Shown: positions 56,123 through 63,587 of the stretch, in pieces
How the letters are laid out: each line of letters opens with the position of its first letter
Position numbering within the stretch: position 1 is the first letter of the stretch
Source: VAZQ01 sp963840535
GTDB lineage: Bacteria > Pseudomonadota > Alphaproteobacteria > Rhizobiales > Xanthobacteraceae
Assembly (NCBI GenBank): GCA_963840535.1
Contig: CAWIZJ010000015.1
Location: 17,719 to 81,718, forward strand
Length of the DNA stretch: 64,000 bases
Direction of reading: 5' to 3'
Position numbers and translations under genes: made by a program
Notes under the pieces: model-generated
Told to the model about the DNA's origin: nothing
The model's input: the letters and a program-made list of their open reading frames with translations, nothing else
Databases searched by the model: none

Positions 56123-56371
56123 CGCGGGGGCTCGGGGAATTGGGATCTCGGCAAGATCAAGTTCCCCACGAATAACCAGCTTCCACATTCGGCGCAAGCC
56201 GTAGCCGTTCGTCGGGCCGTTTATCGCGACATCGAAAGGCTCGGGTCTGTCTATTGCAGCCCGGCCGGCGAGCACATTGCGCTCGACCCACGCGGCCGCG
56301 CGATCAGTACGCACAAGAACTACGCCGAGGCGACGATCGCCGTCGTCGCTCATGCGGAGACTGCGGAATGA
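56089..56371 (+). CDS. Hypothetical element protein (probable frameshift)
   Basis: The ATG at 56089 starts MASRHTNPALVTRGLG. After a one-base shift near 56138 the frame continues NWDLGKIKFPTNNQLPHSAQ and AVRRAVYRDIERLGSVYCSPAGEHIALDPRGRAIS to a TGA that overlaps the next start (ATGA). Without the shift no start codon serves the second part. No family recognised. The overlap with the next gene supports it being coding. Confidence 0.4.
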
Positions 56372-56559
56372 GCGCCGCCAGCCGCTTGATCGGTCCTGCC
56401 GCCGCAGCGCACCGCACCGCCTGCCATCTGCGCACCGCCGGCTGGGACGCGTTGCCATCGCCGACTGGAACAACGTCGCTGACCTGGCCGACGCTCGCCG
56501 CCAGCTCCGCCACAGATGCGCATTGCGCATGGTTGGCGGCCGTCATCGAGGGGCGATGA
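56368..56559 (+). CDS. Small hypothetical element protein
   Basis: A 63-residue frame starts at ATG 56368 in the ATGA overlapping the previous stop, and itself ends in an ATGA overlap with the next gene. It is alanine- and threonine-rich (MSAASRLIGPAAAAHRTACH). No family recognised. Support comes only from the chain of four-base overlaps, which is typical of phage-like gene blocks. Confidence 0.4.
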   Translation: MSAASRLIGPAAAAHRTACHLRTAGWDALPSPTGTTSLTWPTLAASSATDAHCAWLAAVIEGR

Positions 56560-56717
56560 TGAGGCGCAGCGGGCCGATCTATGTGCTGACGGTGCGCCCA
56601 TTGCGCGGCGTCGATCACGTCAAGGCACTGCGGCGCGCGCTCAAGTATCTGCTGCGGTCGTGCGGGCTGGTGTGCACGAGCATTCAACAAATTCCCGAGG
56701 AGGGAGGCGCGTCGTGA
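56556..56717 (+). CDS. Small basic hypothetical element protein
   Basis: This 53-residue protein reads MMRRSGPIYVLTVRPLRGVD followed by HVKALRRALKYLLRSCGLVC. Short proteins with the pattern LRPLPGVDPIKALRWALK...RHGLRC recur in front of primase genes on alphaproteobacterial phages and islands. Function unknown. It overlaps both neighbours by four bases. Confidence 0.55.
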   Translation: MMRRSGPIYVLTVRPLRGVDHVKALRRALKYLLRSCGLVCTSIQQIPEEGGAS

Positions 56718-57028
56718 TCGAGATCGAGAACTTCAAGCCGTATCGCGCCAACACGCTGGTCGGCTTCTGCACTGTCGTCGTCACGAAGATGCACATGCGC
56801 ATCCACGATGTCAGCATCCACGAGAAGGACGGCAAGCGATGGGTGTCGCTGCCGGCACGGCCGATGCTCGACAAGGCCGGCGTCGCGCTCAAGGACGACA
56901 GCGGCAAGACGAAGTATGCGCCGGTCATCGAGTTCACCGATCGGGAAACGCGCGATCGCTTCTCCAACGCCGTGCTTGCCGCGCTGATCGAGTTCGCGCC
57001 CGCCGCATTCGAGCCCGAACCAGTGTGA
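56714..57028 (+). CDS. Conserved hypothetical protein upstream of the primase-polymerase
   Basis: This 104-residue protein starts at GTG 56714 (overlapping the previous stop) with VIEIENFKPYRANTLVGFCTVVV. TKMHMRIHDVSIHEKDGKRWVSLPARP follows. The fold resembles SpoVG-like small beta proteins often encoded beside primase genes on phages and islands, but I cannot assign it firmly. It ends 10 bases before the primase-polymerase. Confidence 0.6.
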   Translation: MIEIENFKPYRANTLVGFCTVVVTKMHMRIHDVSIHEKDGKRWVSLPARPMLDKAGVALKDDSGKTKYAPVIEFTDRETRDRFSNAVLAALIEFAPAAFEPEPV

Positions 57029-57038
57029 GGGGATCGCG

Positions 57039-59015
57039 ATGCTCGATCAATTCTCGGGGTACGACTTCACAACCATCACCGCAGTCCGTCACCGGCTGGC
57101 GAAGTGCGGTTATGTGCCGCTGCCGTGCGAAGCCAAGAAGCCAGTGCAGGAGGGCTGGCAAAAGCGGCAAGCACCGAGCGCGGACGAGATCGAACTGTGG
57201 GTGAAAAGCTTTCCCCTGGCCGCCAACACCGGAATTCTCACCAAGGATACGCCGGTCATCGATATCGATATCGACGATCGCGATGTCGCCGACGCCCTCG
57301 AACACAAGCTCGCCGACATGTTCGGCGGGTGCGGGGCATTCCTGACCCGTATCGGCAACCCGCCCAGGCGCGCAATCCCGTTCCAGACCGATGCGCCATT
57401 CCCGAAATTTACGCTCAAGCTCGTCGCCCCGAACGGCGCCGCCGGGCAGAAAATCGAGGTGCTCGCCGACGGCCAACAATGCATCGTCGCCGGCATTCAT
57501 CCGGACACAGGCAAGCCGTATCACTGGACCCACAATGCGCTGTGGACGGTGCAACGGAGCGAACTGCCGGTGCTGCGCGCCGAGGGTGTCACGGAGTTCT
57601 TCGCTCGTGCGGTGGCCGAGGTGCTCGCGCCGGCCGGATGGACGGTCGCCGGGGAACGCAAGCCCAACGGCAACACCACAGACGGCCCGCAGTCGCGCGC
57701 CGATTGGGTGACGCTCACCTCCAACATCCTCGCCGGAACCGATCTACACGACAGCATCGTTCGCCTAGCGGCGAGCATGGTCGCGGAGGGCGGCAGCGAT
57801 CAGTTCGTGATCCGGCAACTGCAAACGCTCATGCAAGCGTCGTCCGCGCCGCGCGACGATCGATGGCGCGAGCGATACGACGAGATTGCCCGCGCGGTGC
57901 GCTCCGCTCGCGCCAAGTTCGGTCCCGAGGCAACCGTGCGGCCGCCGCTCACCTGGCTCGACATGTCGGGCTGGGACACAATACCCGTCCCCGAGCGGCA
58001 ATGGCTGGTGCGCGAGAGCATCCCGTTGCGGCAACCAACGATCCTCAGCGGCGAGGGCGCCGTCGGCAAGAGCCTCGTCGTCCTGCATCTGGTCGCCGCC
58101 ACCGCGCTCGGCCGCGACTGGCTCGGCCGCCTCCCGGAGCAAGGACCAGCCTGGTACATCGGTGCCGAGGACGACGCGCGCGAACTGCACATCCGCCTGA
58201 GCGCCATCCAGAAGCGCTACGGCATCACCTACGCCGAGCTCGTCGCCGCCAACTTCCGCATGCTGTCACTGTTTAGCGAGGACGCCGTGCTCGCCGCGCC
58301 CAACAAGCGCGGCATCATCGAACCGACCGAGCTCTACCAGCAGATCCTCGAGCAGGCCCGCGAGGAAAAGCCCAAATGCATCGCGCTCGACGCGTCCGCC
58401 GACATGTTCGCCGGCGACGAGATCAGCCGCGTCCAGGTGCGCCAGTTCGTCGGCCTGCTGCGCCGCCTCGCCGGGGCCTGCGATGGTGCCGTCATCCTGC
58501 TCAGCCATCCGAGCCTCGCCGGCATCAGCAGCGGCAGCGGGCTCAGCGGCTCAACGGCGTGGCACAATTCGGTGCGGGCCCGAATGTATCTGACCTCGCC
58601 GAAACCAGAGCCCGACGAGCAACCAGACACCGATCTGCGCGAGCTCACGTTCAAGAAGAACAACTATGGCCCGGTGAGCGAAGGCATCGTCCTGCGCTAC
58701 CGCGACGGCCTGTTCCTGCCAGTCGCCGGCACCAGCGGCCTCGAGAAACTGGCAACCGAACAGGAGGCCGAACACCTCTTTCTCGACTTGCTCGATGCCT
58801 TCACCAAGCAAGGCCGCAACGTCAGCGACAAGAAGACCGCGCACAACTACGCGCCGACCGCCTTCACCGCCGATCCGCGCGCCAAGCAACTGCCGGCCGC
58901 TCGCAAGGCCCTCGCCGAGGCAATGGCCCGGCTCTTCGCCTCCAGCAAGATCAGGATGGAACCGTATGGCCGCCCATCGCGAGGCTTCGCCAGGTTGGTT
59001 CGGGGCGCGGCATGA
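57039..59015 (+). CDS. Bifunctional primase-polymerase / AAA helicase replication protein
   Basis: This 658-residue protein has an N-terminal Prim-Pol (AEP-type) domain: YVPLPCEAKKPVQEGWQKR, then NTGILTKDTPVIDIDIDDRDVADAL with the catalytic acidic cluster at about residues 73-80, and QCIVAGIHPDTGKPYHW. From about residue 320 comes a RecA-like helicase domain (AAA_25/RepA type): Walker A ILSGEGAVGKSLVVLHL near residue 340, AWYIGAEDDARELHIRL, Walker B KCIALDASADMF and GAVILLSHPSLAGISSGSGLSGSTAWHNSVRAR. The combination is that of replication initiators of phages, plasmids and satellite islands. It suggests the element can replicate after excision. Confidence 0.9.
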   Translation: MLDQFSGYDFTTITAVRHRLAKCGYVPLPCEAKKPVQEGWQKRQAPSADEIELWVKSFPLAANTGILTKDTPVIDIDIDDRDVADALEHKLADMFGGCGAFLTRIGNPPRRAIPFQTDAPFPKFTLKLVAPNGAAGQKIEVLADGQQCIVAGIHPDTGKPYHWTHNALWTVQRSELPVLRAEGVTEFFARAVAEVLAPAGWTVAGERKPNGNTTDGPQSRADWVTLTSNILAGTDLHDSIVRLAASMVAEGGSDQFVIRQLQTLMQASSAPRDDRWRERYDEIARAVRSARAKFGPEATVRPPLTWLDMSGWDTIPVPERQWLVRESIPLRQPTILSGEGAVGKSLVVLHLVAATALGRDWLGRLPEQGPAWYIGAEDDARELHIRLSAIQKRYGITYAELVAANFRMLSLFSEDAVLAAPNKRGIIEPTELYQQILEQAREEKPKCIALDASADMFAGDEISRVQVRQFVGLLRRLAGACDGAVILLSHPSLAGISSGSGLSGSTAWHNSVRARMYLTSPKPEPDEQPDTDLRELTFKKNNYGPVSEGIVLRYRDGLFLPVAGTSGLEKLATEQEAEHLFLDLLDAFTKQGRNVSDKKTAHNYAPTAFTADPRAKQLPAARKALAEAMARLFASSKIRMEPYGRPSRGFARLVRGAA

Positions 59016-59248
59016 GCAGCGTCCCTCATACCGTACCTCATGCGTACCTCATGTACCTCATGGGGGGGGCGTACCTCCCCTATAACCCCTGGCGGGAGGT
59101 ACGCCGCCCTCCCGCTCGCCATGAGGGCTCGCGGGGCGGCCGACCATCCCGCGCCCTTGGGGGCCGCCCAACGCGGCAAACCTCACAGCAGGTTCCCCTG
59201 CAGGGGGCCCCTACGCGCGGCTGCCGATACTCAATTCGAAGCCCCTGA
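59012..59248 (+). CDS. Possible small protein overlapping the primase stop
   Basis: A 78-residue frame starts at ATG 59012 within the ATGA of the primase stop. It reads MSSVPHTVPHAYLMYLMGGA and then becomes Arg/Pro/Gly-rich. Its first part is made by the GTACCTCATG repeats, so the frame may be incidental to a DNA-level structure. Confidence 0.3.
   Translation: MSSVPHTVPHAYLMYLMGGAYLPYNPWREVRRPPARHEGSRGGRPSRALGGRPTRQTSQQVPLQGAPTRGCRYSIRSP
59033..59105. repeat. GTACCTCATG direct repeats and hairpin (iteron-like)
   Basis: Three copies of GTACCTCATG lie head to tail at 59033-59042, 59044-59053 and 59053-59062. They run into a perfect hairpin of GGCGTACCTCCC (59068-59079) and GGGAGGTACGCC (59094-59105). 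The hairpin arms contain the same GTACCTC core, so there are five core copies in 73 bases, one inverted. Repeats of this kind just after a replication initiator gene suggest an origin; this is inference. A run of eight G (59062-59069) is at risk of miscounting. Confidence 0.6.
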
Positions 59249-59613
59249 GGTGCCGCCTTGCCTGGGCCGGTCGCCCTTGGCCCGCTGCGGGATTGCGGAT
59301 GCAGCGCGGCAATGGCGCGGTCGCCCTTGAACAGCGGCTAGGCGATGCCGCCAAAGGTTGGGGAGAAGAAATGAGCCTCTCCAACTTGATTTCGAGTTGT
59401 CTATCGACCGATCCAGCCGCGCGGCTCCTCGCATGGCTGCGGATGACCCAAGTACTTGCGGCGATGGAACCAAGAAATTCCGCCCCCCTCGGGGGGTGTT
59501 TGCTGCACGGCAGCCCTGCGGTTTGAAATACCGTATGTCAACAGCCACAACCAATTGATATAACTAGCTATAATCTAGACACCAAGACTTAGGGGTAACG
59601 CCGGGTAACACAC
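59249..59613. other. Region between the replication gene and the leftward gene block
   Basis: About 365 bases. A 51-residue frame from ATG 59371 (MSLSNLISSCLSTDPAARLL) is possible but unsupported by any family. C6/G6 runs at 59483-59496 form a small hairpin. The right part is AT-rich (TTGATATAACTAGCTATAATCTAG, 59555-59578) and may hold promoters or origin sequence. Confidence 0.35.
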
Positions 59614-59925
59614 TTAGTGTACCTCGCCCGGCCCATCGCCATGCGTCAATACCGGCGCTGGCAGGATCACCCGCTCGATGCGCTCAATGGTCAGCTTAGC
59701 GCTGGGCTCGCCAGTCAGCTGTTGTGGAACCTTACCATCTAGCCGCTCAGCAATCAGGCTGATAGCTGCCATATCGCCGGCACTTGCCTTTGCGAGCACC
59801 GCATCCGCGATCTTCTCCAATGTGTGCGGGTTACGATCATCAGCCAATACGCGTTGCAATGCGGCGCGAAATGGCCGATCGGTGCGCGGAAGCTTGCCTA
59901 ATTGGTTGCCTCGCTGAAACGGCAT
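59614..59925 (-). CDS. DUF5681-type / terminase-small-like protein
   Basis: This 103-residue protein begins MPFQRGNQLGKLPRTDRPFR and has DRNPHTLEKIADAVLAKASAGDMAAISLIAERLDGKVPQQL. This is the pattern of a phage and island protein family related to DUF5681 and small terminase subunits. The helical core KIADALVAKA..GD..AIKLIADRLDGK is typical. It is transcribed leftward, towards the replication gene. Confidence 0.65.
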   Translation of the reverse strand: MPFQRGNQLGKLPRTDRPFRAALQRVLADDRNPHTLEKIADAVLAKASAGDMAAISLIAERLDGKVPQQLTGEPSAKLTIERIERVILPAPVLTHGDGPGEVH

Positions 59926-59986
59926 ATGTTGATCATATCAAAATCGTTGAATTACCTGTGCTTTTATAGTCGTCCGCACAATCCGT

Positions 59987-60259
59987 CTACCGCCATGTGC
60001 GGGAGGCTGGTTCAGGGGCAACCAGTTGCATTTCCCCGCAAATCGAATCGGGCCCCATCTGCAAAGGGCGGTACGCTCTAAATCCCTTCGATGCCGCGCT
60101 CTGCGTCTCGTAGGAGGCGGCCACCGGCAAGGTGCTGTTCCAGGACATCTTCCCGTAGCACTCCGGGCCGATGCCGCGAGCGATGCTCTCGGCATCGGTG
60201 AGCTTGCGGCCGCACTTGCCGCAGCAACCCTCGTGCCAGACCTCGAGCTGCTCTGGCAT
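59987..60259 (-). CDS. DUF6011 zinc-ribbon protein
   Basis: This 90-residue protein has a compact zinc-binding motif: EGCCGKCGRKLTDAESIARG followed by IGPECYGKM. The pattern C-x2-C-x-R-x-L-T-x2-E-S-x3-G-I-G-P-x-C defines DUF6011, a family mostly seen on phages and mobile elements. Cysteines at GKC, GRK context and PEC would bind the zinc. Function unknown. Confidence 0.7.
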   Translation of the reverse strand: MPEQLEVWHEGCCGKCGRKLTDAESIARGIGPECYGKMSWNSTLPVAASYETQSAASKGFRAYRPLQMGPDSICGEMQLVAPEPASRTWR

Positions 60260-60292
60260 GGTGGCGTCTCACCTGCGAACGGCAATCGTTGG

Positions 60293-60507
60293 TTATCGGT
60301 CTCGAAGCCGAAGTCCAAGCCAGAAGTTATGGGCGGCGAGCAGTAATAGAATTGGGCCGCCGATCCAGATAATCCTTTCAGGTAGCCCGAGTACATCACG
60401 ACCACGCAGATTACCTGTCCAACCGCCACAGCGAACCGAAACGTCGGCAATGAAAGAAACCTTGGCGCTATGACCCCAAAAAATTGGGGCGCAAAAATTA
60501 CGATCAT
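60293..60507 (-). CDS. Small two-helix membrane protein (probable frameshift)
   Basis: The frame from ATG 60507 reads MIVIFAPQFFGVIAPRFLSL and then a membrane helix, RFAVAVGQVICVVVMYSGYL. A one-base shift near 60385 brings a second convincing helix, RIIWIGGPILLLLAAHNFWLGL, with a stop at 60295-60293. Together they make about 71 residues of a small inner-membrane protein. No family recognised. Holin-like size, but nothing else supports that. Confidence 0.4.
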
Positions 60508-60770
60508 GACACGCCTATTGCAATTTCTTTCATCTCTCCCCCCTGCTTTTTAGGTATCGTCAAATGACACAAGAAAAATGGCCAACGAAAGACCATCAAT
60601 CAGGTACAGCCTTAGGACGGGGGCCATGAGGATCGACTGCCAACCAACGGCGCTCGTTCTGCAAAAAAACGCTCGACGGTTGAACCGTACCGGGGCCTCG
60701 CAGCGACTAACGGTTCTAAGTCGCGCTCGACGGCCCATCCCCCGATATCCCCCCGGGCCGACTTGCGTGC

Positions 60771-60798
60771 AAAACCCCGCCTTCCCCGGCGGGGTTTT
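60771..60798. terminator. Bidirectional rho-independent terminator
   Basis: AAAACCCCGCC (60771-60781) pairs perfectly with GGCGGGGTTTT (60788-60798) over a 6-base loop. The stem is GC-rich with an A tract on one side and a T tract on the other, so it can stop transcription from both directions. It separates the porin gene (leftward) from the element genes. Confidence 0.75.
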
Positions 60799-60916
60799 CA
60801 CTTTCCAGGGTCTCCCAGCAAAAACCCACCCGCAGGTAAAAAGGGCCCTGGGACTAGGGGCTGATGGTGAGCGACAAGTGACTATTGCACCAGCAGCCCT
60901 GCTAGCGGGAAAGCAA

Positions 60917-60941
60917 GGGCCCCGGCGCGATGCCGGGGCCC
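60917..60941. terminator. Strong hairpin after the porin gene
   Basis: GGGCCCCGGC (60917-60926) and GCCGGGGCCC (60932-60941) form a perfect 10-base stem with a 5-base loop. It lies about 30 bases after the end of the leftward outer-membrane gene. TTGCTTTCCC follows on the minus strand, a weak T-rich tail. It is a likely transcription terminator. Confidence 0.6.
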
Positions 60942-60971
60942 CAAACTCTTTTGCGTTCTGTGTCGCGCGGA

Positions 60972-61777
60972 TCAGTAACGCCGCCGCCGTACATCCGCCG
61001 CCGTACGTGCCGCCGCCGAACCGATAGTTGATGCCGAAGCGGGTGACCCAGGCCGAGCTTTCATGCTCGAAGCGTACCGGGCGGTCGGGGTTGCAGAGGA
61101 TCCTGCAGGTGAATGTGTTCTCTTCCTTTTCGAAGCGGGCGTAGAGCACCTCGGTCTTCCAGCTCCAATTGGGCGCGAACGCCCACTCCGCGCCGAAGCC
61201 CATGGTCCAGCCCCAGCGCGTCTTCTCGTCCGAGAAGGGGCCTTGGTTAAATTGAGGGATCCGGGGAAGGTAAGCGCAACGCTTCGCTCGGTGTTGGCGA
61301 AGGCGAGGCCGCCGGTCACGTACAGCAGGAGGTTGTCGACGATGACGCCCGAGCGCGCCCTGAGCGTGCCGAAGCTTTGAAGGCTGCTGGACAACGCAAG
61401 CTTGGCAGCGCCAGCGAAGGGGCCGGTGAAGATGCGATCATGGTCGAGGTCCGCAAAGTTGTAATCGGCCTCGATGCCGAAGACCGTGCAGCGGAATTGC
61501 CAGTTGTAGCCGCCCTGGACGCCGGCGACGAAGCCGCTCACGCTCGCACTCGCCTCGTTCGGTAGAAGACATCACCGAAGGGCCCGAAACCGTCGAGGTC
61601 TCTAAATTTATGCTCGCCGTAGCCCCAGCCGACATTGCCGCCAACATAGAAGCCGCCGAATTGCGCGCACGCCGGAGGCGGCGGCGGAAGCGGGGCCCTC
61701 ACCGGAATATCGGCCGCACTGGCCGAGCCCGCTGCAAGCGCACCAACAGCGCAAGTCGCAAGCAAGAGCTTCTTCAT
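60972..61777 (-). CDS. Outer-membrane beta-barrel protein, Omp25/Omp31-like (frameshifts)
   Basis: The start ATG 61777 gives a clear signal peptide, MKKLLLATCAVGALAAGSASAADIP, then PPACAQFGGFYVGGNVGWGYGEH. After a shift near 61560 the frame reads GFVAGVQGGYNWQFRCTVFGIEADYNFADL and LLLYVTGGLAFANTERSV. A second shift near 61235 brings MGFGAEWAFAPNWSWKTEVLYARF and ends WVTRFGINYRFGGG, the final strand. Alternating aromatic strands and the closing FGINYRF are hallmarks of the rhizobial Omp25/31 (Hbp/RopB-like) eight-stranded barrels. About 260 residues. The exact stop is uncertain (60972-61030). Confidence 0.82.
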
Positions 61778-62161
61778 AGCAAATCCCCCGTGGTTTTGAG
61801 CGGGTTCTAAAAAGCGCCGTACATTTTTCCCTGGACACCCGAACCCCAACGTCTCAGACCATTATATCAACTCACAGCAAAATACTGTTGCATGTCGGCG
61901 ACAGTCGACGCGAGGCAGCTTGCATGGTTTCACGGCTGTTAACATGACCTTGAGTGCGAACCGAACCGCGGCTTGTTTCCCGAGGGTTCTCCGTTACTGC
62001 CGCGGCTGCGTTGAGACAGGCCGTCAAGGTTAATTGGAGTGGGCAGGCTCGCACGCAGCTTCCCACGTCGTCAATCGCGACTACGCTGCCCCGATGTCTT
62101 CCGTCACCTGCCCGTGATCGGCAGCAACCTCGGCGTGGCCGGTCTCAAACACGTAGGCTTC
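61778..62161. other. Intergenic region upstream of the porin gene
   Basis: About 380 bases, moderately AT-rich near 61800-61890 (TTATATCAACTC), which suits the porin promoter. No gene with support. A poly-pyrimidine/purine stretch and short frames on both strands show no family resemblance. Confidence 0.4.
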
Positions 62162-62425
62162 TCAAGTGATCACGTGAACTCTCGGAGGGCCAACCACGCC
62201 AGCCTCTTGCATTCCGCTTCTGACCCCCTGGCCTCCCAAAGCTTCGCGTACCTTCGCAACGTCTGACGTTTCGCCCCAGACTATGACCTCGTTCGGGTTA
62301 TCCGCGTCGCGATACACGCGTACGTTTGTGAGGCCAGCTTTGTCGCGCGCCGGCTTGTGCTTGTCGAAGACCGGACGCCACTTGGCGTACTCGCCAATCG
62401 TAAGTTGGACTGCGAGCGTTGGCAT
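62162..62425 (-). CDS. Small alpha+beta barrel (ABM/DabB-like) protein
   Basis: This 87-residue protein reads MPTLAVQLTIGEYAKWRPVF, DKHKPARDKAGLTNVRVYRDADNPNEVIVW and then MQEAGVVGPPRVHVI. It matches a family of small stress/antibiotic-monooxygenase-like ferredoxin-fold proteins with the pattern D..AKWKPVFDEH...R...G....R.FRNADDPNEV. No active-site residues can be named. Function unknown. It lies 75 bases downstream of the DUF1330 gene on the same strand. Confidence 0.7.
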   Translation of the reverse strand: MPTLAVQLTIGEYAKWRPVFDKHKPARDKAGLTNVRVYRDADNPNEVIVWGETSDVAKVREALGGQGVRSGMQEAGVVGPPRVHVIT

Positions 62426-62500
62426 ATGCTTCCTCCGTTTGGATTGTTGATCCCTTCACTCTTATAGCCCATATGAGCAGCGCAACGTTGATCTTGCCCG

Positions 62501-62890
62501 CTAGGGTGCTGTGCCCTCGACTATGGATAGGCGAGTAACCGTATATCTTGCTTGCGCTTCTCGCACCGGCTTCATCGCATCGGAATTGAACCAGCGGATT
62601 ATGTCTTCCTTGTTTTCAAACCGGCTTATCGAAACGATATTGGGCGACGGGTCGCCGCTCAGCATCTCGGGTCTTATGCCTGCAATGATGAACTTTCCGC
62701 CGTGAGCCTGTACCTCTTTGACGGCCGTTTGCAGGAACGGCTGATAGGCGGCTCTATCTTTAATCTCTGCATCAAAAATCAAAAATACTGGTGGCTTTGC
62801 TTGTGCATGAATAGCCTGGATTGCCAAGGCTCCAAGCCCGATGCCCGCCATTAGCGCCACTGCAATCTTATTCTTCGATTTCACGTTCAC
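62501..62890 (-). CDS. Exported DUF1330-family protein
   Basis: This 129-residue protein has a signal peptide (KIAVALMAGIGLGALAIQAIHAQA, residues 8-31) and a DUF1330 ferredoxin-like domain: PPVFLIFDAEIKDRAAYQPFLQTAVKEVQAHGGKFI and RFENKEDIIRWFNSDAMKPVREAQARYTVTRLSIVEG. DUF1330 has no assigned function. GGAGG-like GGAAGGGTGAAC precedes the start. Confidence 0.78.
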   Translation of the reverse strand: MNVKSKNKIAVALMAGIGLGALAIQAIHAQAKPPVFLIFDAEIKDRAAYQPFLQTAVKEVQAHGGKFIIAGIRPEMLSGDPSPNIVSISRFENKEDIIRWFNSDAMKPVREAQARYTVTRLSIVEGTAP

Positions 62891-62992
62891 CCTTCCATGC
62901 TAGGTTTGACAGTATGAACAGCGATTGCATCGGTATACCTGGCAGCAGCCCCGCCAATCGCAAAGCCGGATTGTCGCCAGCGTCCGTCGCTT

Positions 62993-63587
62993 TCAAAGCG
63001 AAGACCTCCTCATGAAAGTCCGAACGTATGCTCTTGCTTGATTGCTGGCGGCCTCATTGTACGCGATGGTGGGCCCCTTCACCACGCAAGCATCACTGTA
63101 GGTGAACGGCTGCTTGGTCTCCTGGTTCAGGACTACACCATTGTCAATTTCCGACAGCTGGCAGGCCGACGTCACCGGTGCCGTCCAAGCTTCCTGGGTT
63201 CCTTAAAGACCGGCGCATCAAACACGTGATGGGCATCAGGATACTCAATCAGGCGAATGTTCTTCCAGCCTTTGAAAGGCGTTCCACATAAGCCCGGCAA
63301 GGAACCACGGATACGTAATCGTCTGCGGTACCGTGCAAGAGCCGAATTGGTTTCGTCACATCATCATCACCTCGAAAGGTTGTGCCGCAAATGGCGTACA
63401 GTCCAACATGTGCTGCGAACTGCAGGCCGTCCGCGGGGCCATGCATCCTCTGAAAGCGCTGGGCAACCTCAATCAGGTTGTCAAAGCCCTGGGCGTGACC
63501 ATTCGCGCCATGGCTGATGGCGGCATCGATAGCCAGGTCGGCGCACGGGCGAAGGGCTATGGCGACCCGGCACACAATCAGCCACAT
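62993..63587 (-). pseudogene. Dienelactone-hydrolase-family protein, broken and lacking its N-terminus
   Basis: The upstream frame holds MHGPADGLQFAAHVGLYAIC, then TKPIRLLHGTADDYVSVVPCRAYVERLSKAGRTF with the catalytic Asp region of an alpha/beta hydrolase. A second frame reads IRLIEYPDAHHVFDAP (catalytic His) and VFKEPRKLGRH. A third reads CQLSEIDNGVVLNQETKQPF and KGPTIAYNEAASNQAR, the usual C-terminus. At least two frameshifts (near 63255 and 63175) are needed. The N-terminal half with the nucleophile Cys/Ser is not recognisable to the right of 63590, so the gene seems truncated as well. Confidence 0.65.

Larger units (their letters stand above)
60508..60971. other. Terminator-rich gap between the element genes and the porin gene
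   Basis: About 460 bases with no supported gene. It holds the two strong hairpins listed separately and an A-rich stretch (GCAAAAAAACGC) near 60660. Sequence similarity to the rest of the island cannot be judged by eye. Confidence 0.4.

Noticed and set aside
58266..58889. Minus-strand frames opposite the replication helicase
   Set aside because: Antisense shadows; the plus strand has Walker A and B motifs in one continuous frame.
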